NCBI GenBank assembly: GCA_964453155.1
Contig: CAYVQU010000108.1
Span: forward strand, 1-17,309
Length of the DNA: 17,309 nt
Direction of reading: 5' to 3'
Source of the DNA: CAYVQU01 sp964453155
GTDB lineage: Bacteria; Chloroflexota; Anaerolineae; Anaerolineales; UBA11858
How positions within the stretch are numbered: the stretch's first letter is position 1; every line of letters starts with the position of its first letter. The notes beneath the pieces were generated by a model. The model did no database searches. It was given only the letters and a program-made list of their open reading frames with translations, and was not told where the DNA came from. Both the position numbers and the translations under genes were made by a program. Of this stretch, positions 13,585 through 17,309 are shown in pieces.

Positions 13585-13953
13585 ATGCCAACCGGAGAAT
13601 TAGGAAAACTCTATCACGATAGCGAAGTGATCATCCGCCAGGGTGATATTGGGGATTGTATGTATGTCATTCAGAACGGCCAGGTGGAAGTGCTCTTGGA
13701 GCAGAATGGGCAGCAAATTCGTCTGGCGGTTAAAGGGGAAGGTGAAATTATTGGTGAAATGGCAATATTTGATCGCGAAGTCCGCTCCGCAACAGTGCGG
13801 GCAATCGGACAGGCCCGGGTTTTAACCGTCGATAAAAAGAATTTTTTGCGGCGGGTTCACTCAGACCCTTCGCTGGCATTAAGAATTGTTGAAACGATGT
13901 CCCAGCGAATACGAGTTTTGAATACTGAGGTGGCCCGGCTAAAGGGGGAATAA
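13585..13953 (+). CDS. Stand-alone cyclic nucleotide-binding-type domain protein
   Basis: A 122-residue protein that is almost entirely one CRP-type cyclic nucleotide-binding fold. The phosphate-binding cassette region is IIGEMAIFDREVRSATV (residues 55-71), with E58 and R67 at the positions that contact cyclic nucleotides in the family (consensus GE-x-A...R-S/T-A). The start of the fold, VIIRQGDIGDCMYVIQNGQVEVLLE, is also typical. There is no HTH domain, so it is not a complete transcription factor. It could regulate the two oxidoreductases by binding, or act as a sensor partner. AGGAG lies 7 nt before the ATG. It ends in a short helix (TMSQRIRVLNTEVARL) that could mediate dimerisation. Confidence 0.88.
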   Translation: MPTGELGKLYHDSEVIIRQGDIGDCMYVIQNGQVEVLLEQNGQQIRLAVKGEGEIIGEMAIFDREVRSATVRAIGQARVLTVDKKNFLRRVHSDPSLALRIVETMSQRIRVLNTEVARLKGE

Positions 13954-13966
13954 AGCCGGTAAAAAA

Positions 13967-13996
13967 AGAAAAGGCTCACCGAAGTGACCCTTTTCT
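13967..13996. terminator. Bidirectional terminator between convergent units
   Basis: Arms 13967-13979 and 13984-13996 pair at 12 of 13 positions (one C-C mismatch) around a CGAA tetraloop. An A-run at 13961-13967 gives a T-run for minus-strand transcripts, and TTTTCT at 13991-13996 serves plus-strand transcripts. It lies between the convergent CNB-domain and rhodanese genes. Confidence 0.85.
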
Positions 13997-14003
13997 GAAA
14001 GCA

Positions 14004-14486
14004 CTACTCGATCGGGTATCCCGCCGAACGCCAGGCCTGCGAACCCCCCGCGGCGCTGGTCACACTTGTAAAACCGGCGTCCATTAAGATGTCGCGGCCG
14101 GTACGGCTGCGATTGCCTGAATTGCAGATCACGACAATTTCTTGATCCAGCGGTACTTCGTCAATACGACTGGCTAATTCTCCGAGGGGGATCAAGGTCG
14201 CAGCGGTCGCATGGAAACTGTCCCACTCATGTTGCTCGCGGACATCCAGTAAAAATGCACCTTCTTGAACCAGATCATAAGCCTCTTCAATATTTACTTC
14301 AGTCGGTAATGTATTCTCAACAGTTGCAGGAGGACTTGAAAAGCCTCCCATCGCAACCCAACCGGCTAGAGCCAAGATGATGATTGCTACCAGGCTGACC
14401 ACCAATTGAATTTGTCGTTTTTTGCGGCGTTGTTCTGCTCGCTTTTGCATGCGTTTTGAAATTGATCCAGAAGTATTATTTGCCAT
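14004..14486 (-). CDS. Membrane-anchored rhodanese-domain protein
   Basis: A 160-residue protein with a basic N-terminus (about 1-25), one membrane segment (about 26-45) and a single rhodanese domain predicted outside the membrane. The active-site loop is CNSGNRS (121-127), with catalytic Cys121, which would carry a persulfide. DVREQHEWDSFH (81-92) is the conserved CH2A-like region of the fold. Single-domain rhodaneses handle sulfane sulfur, and many exported ones have unknown partners. AAGGAG lies 7 nt upstream of the ATG. It follows the sugar-dehydrogenase-type lipoprotein gene by 41 nt with no terminator between them, so the two are probably cotranscribed. Confidence 0.9.
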   Translation of the reverse strand: MANNTSGSISKRMQKRAEQRRKKRQIQLVVSLVAIIILALAGWVAMGGFSSPPATVENTLPTEVNIEEAYDLVQEGAFLLDVREQHEWDSFHATAATLIPLGELASRIDEVPLDQEIVVICNSGNRSRTGRDILMDAGFTSVTSAAGGSQAWRSAGYPIE

Positions 14487-14527
14487 ATTTTTCTCCTTAT
14501 AGTTTTGATGCCTGAAAACTAAAAAGG

Positions 14528-15967
14528 TTACGGTATCGCCTCTAAGCGGAAAATTGTCCCTTTTCGATCAACCAAATAAACTTCTCCCGATTGATCTTCT
14601 CCGAATGAAGTGATATTTGCCCCAGTTTGATAGAGTTCCTGGTTTTGCCAGTTTCCATTTTCAGCGCGCAGCAATCCCCAAACCCGGCCGGAACAGAAAT
14701 CACCGTACAGATAGATCCCTTGCCACTCAGACATTGATCCACGGTAGACCACCCCACCAGTGACAGAGCAACCCAGGGCGTGGTCATATTCCCAAATTGG
14801 GGGGATCAGAGGGACATTTTCAGGGGGGCTGCCCTCAAAGGAGTGGAACCCCTCTTCAAAATCCCAGCCGAAATTCGTACCTCCTGGGGAGTTGGCTGCC
14901 AAAAATGAAATTTCCTCCCACTGATTTTGCCCCACATCCCCAATATACAAATCCCCAGTTGCCCGGTCAAACGTGTACCGCCAGGGATTTCGCAACCCCG
15001 AGGCCCAAATTTGGGGCATCCCAGCCTCATTGACATAGGGATTATCGGCTGGAACGGCATACGGATCACCATGATTAACATCAATCCGCAGCATTTTCCC
15101 GAGGAGCGAATTCAAATTTTGGGCGTTCCCTTGGGGATCATTCGCGGCCCCGCCATCACCGGTGCCGATATACAGCAATCCATCCGGGCCAAAGGCTAAA
15201 TGCCCGCCATTATGATTACCAAAGGGCTGGGGAATTCGCAGTAAAATCAGCTCAGCATTAGGATCCGCCTGATTTGGATCAGCCCCAACCTGGAAGCGAG
15301 AAATAAACGTATCACCATTTTTCCCAGTGTAATTGACATAAAAAAAGTTGTTGTTTTCAAAATCAGGGTGGAAAGCCAATCCCAACAACCCTTGTTCATT
15401 GCTACCATCATCAACTCGGTCGCGAATATCCAAAAATGGGGCAGTCACAACCTGCGCATTCTCCACTACCCGAATGATCCCCGGCTGTTCGATGATATAT
15501 AAGCGACCGGTATCATCATCCGCATGGGCAAGGCCCACTGGGCTAGTGAAACCCGAAACGATGGGAACCCAGCCAAAACTGGAATTTTCCGGAAAAGTTT
15601 GGACAGAAAAAATCGTCGGTTCGGGTTGAATTTCGGCAGTTACAGTCGCGGTGACTGCGACCAGTTGATTATCAGGTTCGGAGGCGGGCGGCGGGGTATG
15701 CGTAGCGCAGACGGTGCCACACCCACCGATGCAAGAGTCTGGGCAATGATAGGCTTCATCTACTGTGCACGGCGGCGGGGTACAAACCGGCAGGGGCGTG
15801 GTAGTTGGCGTTGGTGAAGTTGATCGAAGTGTTGGGATTGGCGTTTCAGGAACAGGAATATTTGGCTGACAGGCTGACAATGTCAGAATAAGAATTCCCA
15901 CCAGGCAAATCTTCGTTTTGACCAGTTTTAAAAAAGACAAGTTAAGAGAATCACATAAAAGACCCAT
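14528..15967 (-). CDS. Glucose/sorbosone dehydrogenase-type (PQQ-like) beta-propeller lipoprotein
   Basis: A 479-residue exported protein. A signal peptide with lipobox LSAC ends at Cys33, the predicted lipidation site. A Pro/Thr-rich linker with a six-cysteine motif follows (cysteines 62, 67, 75, 79, 83, 87). A six-bladed beta-propeller of the glucose/sorbosone dehydrogenase family starts near residue 125, with GLAFHPDF, HNGGHLAFGPDGLLYIGTGD and GLRNPWRYTFD as family hallmarks. Relatives such as YliI oxidise aldose sugars using PQQ; activity here is inferred. The ATG at 15967 is chosen because a strong promoter lies at 15987-16014, inside the longer reading that would start at 16060, and GGAAGG lies upstream. 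Confidence 0.88.
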   Translation of the reverse strand: MGLLCDSLNLSFLKLVKTKICLVGILILTLSACQPNIPVPETPIPTLRSTSPTPTTTPLPVCTPPPCTVDEAYHCPDSCIGGCGTVCATHTPPPASEPDNQLVAVTATVTAEIQPEPTIFSVQTFPENSSFGWVPIVSGFTSPVGLAHADDDTGRLYIIEQPGIIRVVENAQVVTAPFLDIRDRVDDGSNEQGLLGLAFHPDFENNNFFYVNYTGKNGDTFISRFQVGADPNQADPNAELILLRIPQPFGNHNGGHLAFGPDGLLYIGTGDGGAANDPQGNAQNLNSLLGKMLRIDVNHGDPYAVPADNPYVNEAGMPQIWASGLRNPWRYTFDRATGDLYIGDVGQNQWEEISFLAANSPGGTNFGWDFEEGFHSFEGSPPENVPLIPPIWEYDHALGCSVTGGVVYRGSMSEWQGIYLYGDFCSGRVWGLLRAENGNWQNQELYQTGANITSFGEDQSGEVYLVDRKGTIFRLEAIP

Positions 15968-15986
15968 TTCACACCTTCCGCTATGG

Positions 15987-16014
15987 ATTTTAGCATTCGT
16001 ACCAACATTGTCAA
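15987..16014 (-). promoter_or_regulatory. Strong sigma70-type promoter of the lipoprotein-rhodanese unit
   Basis: On the minus strand TTGACA (16014-16009, perfect) is followed after 16 nt by TAAAAT (15992-15987, 5 of 6), preceded by TGC as an extended -10. Transcription would start near 15,980, leaving about a 13-nt leader with GGAAGG. This fixes the start codon at 15967. Confidence 0.85.
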
Positions 16015-16018
16015 GCAA

Positions 16019-16046
16019 GAAAAAAGCGCAGTTACTAAACTGCGCT
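16019..16046 (-). terminator. Rho-independent terminator of the DUF1232-like gene
   Basis: On the minus strand AGCGCAGTT (16046-16038) and AACTGCGCT (16033-16025) form a perfect 9-bp stem with a 4-nt loop, followed by a T-run. Confidence 0.9.
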
Positions 16047-16069
16047 CTTATTTTCTTCAATAGAAGGGC

Positions 16070-16426
16070 TTACTTTTCGGTATATTCCGCATCCACAATA
16101 TCTTCGGGATCAATTTCATCGTCTTCAACATCAGTCCATTGACCGGGAATAACAGCTTGTAAAGCTTCTTTATGTTCTTCCACAACTTCTGGGGGGCATA
16201 ACTCGACAAAAATGTAGGTCCCTAAGCCAATAATGAGGGCATCATCAACCGGCCCAACCACTAAATCGGGAAAAAGCAAATAAATCAACGAACCAAAGGG
16301 GAGTAACTTGAGTAGGGGACTCACCCGCTGGTCGCCCATTAACCGTAAAATGAGTTTTATTTGGTTGGCAACATCTCGAAAAATTCCGCCTGAGGAGGGC
16401 GATATTTGTTTTTCTTGTTTCGGCAT
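16070..16426 (-). CDS. DUF1232/YkvA-like small membrane protein
   Basis: A 118-residue protein. Residues about 31-75 (from GDQRVSPLLKLLPFGSLIY through FPDLVVGPVDDALIIGLGTY) match the DUF1232/YkvA family pattern: a hydrophobic helix, then a P-D-L-x-x-x-P-x-D-D turn, then a second hydrophobic helix. The tail is strongly acidic (DVEDDEIDPEDIVDAEYTE). The family has no firmly established function; it is thought to be membrane-associated. The ATG at 16426 with GGAG 6 nt upstream is preferred to a TTG at 16438. It has its own -10 TATAAT (16474-16479) and terminator, so it is a monocistronic unit. Confidence 0.75.
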   Translation of the reverse strand: MPKQEKQISPSSGGIFRDVANQIKLILRLMGDQRVSPLLKLLPFGSLIYLLFPDLVVGPVDDALIIGLGTYIFVELCPPEVVEEHKEALQAVIPGQWTDVEDDEIDPEDIVDAEYTEK

Positions 16427-16473
16427 TGATAACTCCAATCGGATATCTGATCAAAATTTTAGAAGCTCTAAAT

Positions 16474-16479
16474 ATTATA
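16474..16479 (-). promoter_or_regulatory. Perfect -10 element upstream of the DUF1232-like gene
   Basis: TATAAT on the minus strand, 47 nt before the ATG. The -35 region at 17 nt spacing (GCAACT) is poor, so the promoter is only moderately supported. Confidence 0.5.
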
Positions 16480-16507
16480 CGCTGGAATGCAATCCAAGTT
16501 GCAGGTT

Positions 16508-16541
16508 AAAAAAAATCAGCGACCTCGGCCGAGGTCGCTGA
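16508..16541 (-). terminator. Rho-independent terminator with a perfect 24-bp palindrome
   Basis: Bases 16517-16540 are a perfect 24-bp palindrome (CAGCGACCTCGG and its complement), extended by one T-A pair. Eight As at 16508-16515 give a T8 tract on the minus strand. It ends the transcript of the secreted protein gene 18 nt past its stop codon. Confidence 0.92.
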
Positions 16542-16558
16542 AATAACAAAATCCTAAT

Positions 16559-17185
16559 TTATTTTTTGGGGCATTTCAAATCAAGCGGTGGCGTTACCCG
16601 GGGAGTGAAATATCCTGAAACCAACTGGCCCCCACAACCCTGGAAACTATAAACATACTGAATTTCCGGCATATCTTTATCTTTTCGTAAAACCACGGTT
16701 GAAATTTCACCAGTTTTGAAATTCAAAAAATGATGATCGTCTTGCGTTCGAATATAAACTGCGACATCTTCGCCAGTTTTATTGCGAACAGTTATCCGAA
16801 CAGGTTTTACAATCTTGGAGACATCAACATGGTGTAACTTCTGATTTTTAAGCGCCCGGCCGCCACAAGGAGGGGCATAAAGTTTCTGCCAAATATTCAT
16901 ATTTAGCGTCCCGGTTTTTACGTAATTACAAACTTCCATTACATAAGAATACTCATTACGATCCACAAAGATTTTTCCATCTGACTTTGGTGGCACCGTA
17001 ATAGTATAAGAATCGGGTCCGTAAAGATCTATGGAAAATTCAAATTGGGTTTGATTAATAACGGTAAGACGCACCACGCCAGTTTTCTCTGCTAAAGCAG
17101 ATTCAGCATATACAGCTGTGATTCCCAAAATTGCGATCAAGAGTACAGCAAATAATACGAGGCGAGAGCGGGAAATTTTCTTCAT
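16559..17185 (-). CDS. Secreted protein of unknown function with two repeated domains
   Basis: A 208-residue protein with a clear signal peptide (basic start, hydrophobic 9-25, likely cleavage after VYA near 27). I do not recognise the family. The mature part looks like two copies of one beta-rich domain: VVRLTVINQTQFEFSIDLYG (37-56) and PVRITVRNKTGEDVAVYIRT (128-147) start each copy. Each copy carries a Cys pair spaced by exactly 21 residues (C86-C107 and C184-C205), and CGG occurs in both (107-109 and 184-186). Disulfide bonding outside the cell is likely. AAGGAG lies about 8 nt upstream of the ATG. It is monocistronic, ended by the 24-bp palindrome terminator. The region upstream to the window edge (17,186-17,309) holds a weak TGGTATGAAT extended -10-like sequence and a short AGGGT/ACCCT hairpin with a T-run on the minus strand, perhaps the terminator of a gene beyond the window. 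Confidence 0.75.
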   Translation of the reverse strand: MKKISRSRLVLFAVLLIAILGITAVYAESALAEKTGVVRLTVINQTQFEFSIDLYGPDSYTITVPPKSDGKIFVDRNEYSYVMEVCNYVKTGTLNMNIWQKLYAPPCGGRALKNQKLHHVDVSKIVKPVRITVRNKTGEDVAVYIRTQDDHHFLNFKTGEISTVVLRKDKDMPEIQYVYSFQGCGGQLVSGYFTPRVTPPLDLKCPKK

Positions 17186-17309
17186 GGCATTTCTCCTTGT
17201 GCAAGGCAGGTTTGTTTGTACCTGAATCTATTTCTTCAATAGATGCATGATTCATACCAGACTCTACTGCAAAAAGGGTGCTAGACCCTCCTCAAAACAG
17301 CAAAAGTTT

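Noticed and set aside
15968..16060. N-terminal extension of the lipoprotein gene to 16060
   Set aside because: The extension would cover a strong promoter and a terminator; the ATG at 15967 gives a normal lipoprotein signal peptide.
1..17309. CRISPR array, tRNA, rRNA or complete insertion sequence
   Set aside because: No regularly spaced direct repeats, no tRNA-like cloverleaf, and no transposase motif were seen on either strand.

Overview
The window looks like a chromosomal piece of a Gram-negative-type or monoderm environmental bacterium, most plausibly a Chloroflexota member of the Anaerolineae type. That is an inference from three things: arrays of single and double GNAT acetyltransferases with ABC-F and ABC-2 genes, intergenic palindromic repeats of many kinds, and a Pro/Thr-rich lipoprotein linker with a Cys-rich motif. 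No rRNA or tRNA gene is present to settle it.

Region 1 (about 60-10,600, all minus strand) is a ten-gene unit read from about 10,550 down to 116. In order it encodes an ABC-type ATPase, two single-domain RimJ/RimL-like GNAT proteins, an ABC-2 permease, an ABC-F protein, an MFS transporter, a SAM methyltransferase, two double-domain GNAT proteins and a second SAM methyltransferase. The mix (exporter, ABC-F, MFS, acetyl- and methyltransferases) resembles a multi-mechanism antibiotic or toxin tolerance cluster. All of the junctions except one short overlap carry an inverted repeat, each of a different sequence, often starting at or inside the preceding stop codon.

The most interesting element is the leader of this unit (10,287-10,590). 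A sigma70-like promoter (TTGACC, 17 nt, TATCCT) is followed by a 30-codon leader ORF with a strong Shine-Dalgarno. Two U-tract hairpins then lie between it and the first gene. The 3' arm of the first hairpin can pair instead with the 5' arm of the second. This is the architecture of a translation-dependent transcription attenuator, and the leader peptide carries an Arg-Ile-Arg-Lys stretch like the +X+ motif of macrolide-stalled leaders.

Region 2 (10,866-13,953, plus strand) is a divergent three-gene unit. It encodes two tandem, diverged FAD-dependent oxidoreductases of the geranylgeranyl-reductase-like family and a stand-alone cyclic-nucleotide-binding-type domain protein. A bidirectional terminator closes it.

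Region 3 (14,004-17,185, minus strand) holds three transcription units separated by clear terminators: a secreted two-domain protein of unknown function; a DUF1232/YkvA-like small membrane protein; and a lipoprotein glucose/sorbosone-dehydrogenase-type beta-propeller followed by a membrane-anchored rhodanese. The intergenic repeats of region 1 are absent from regions 2 and 3.
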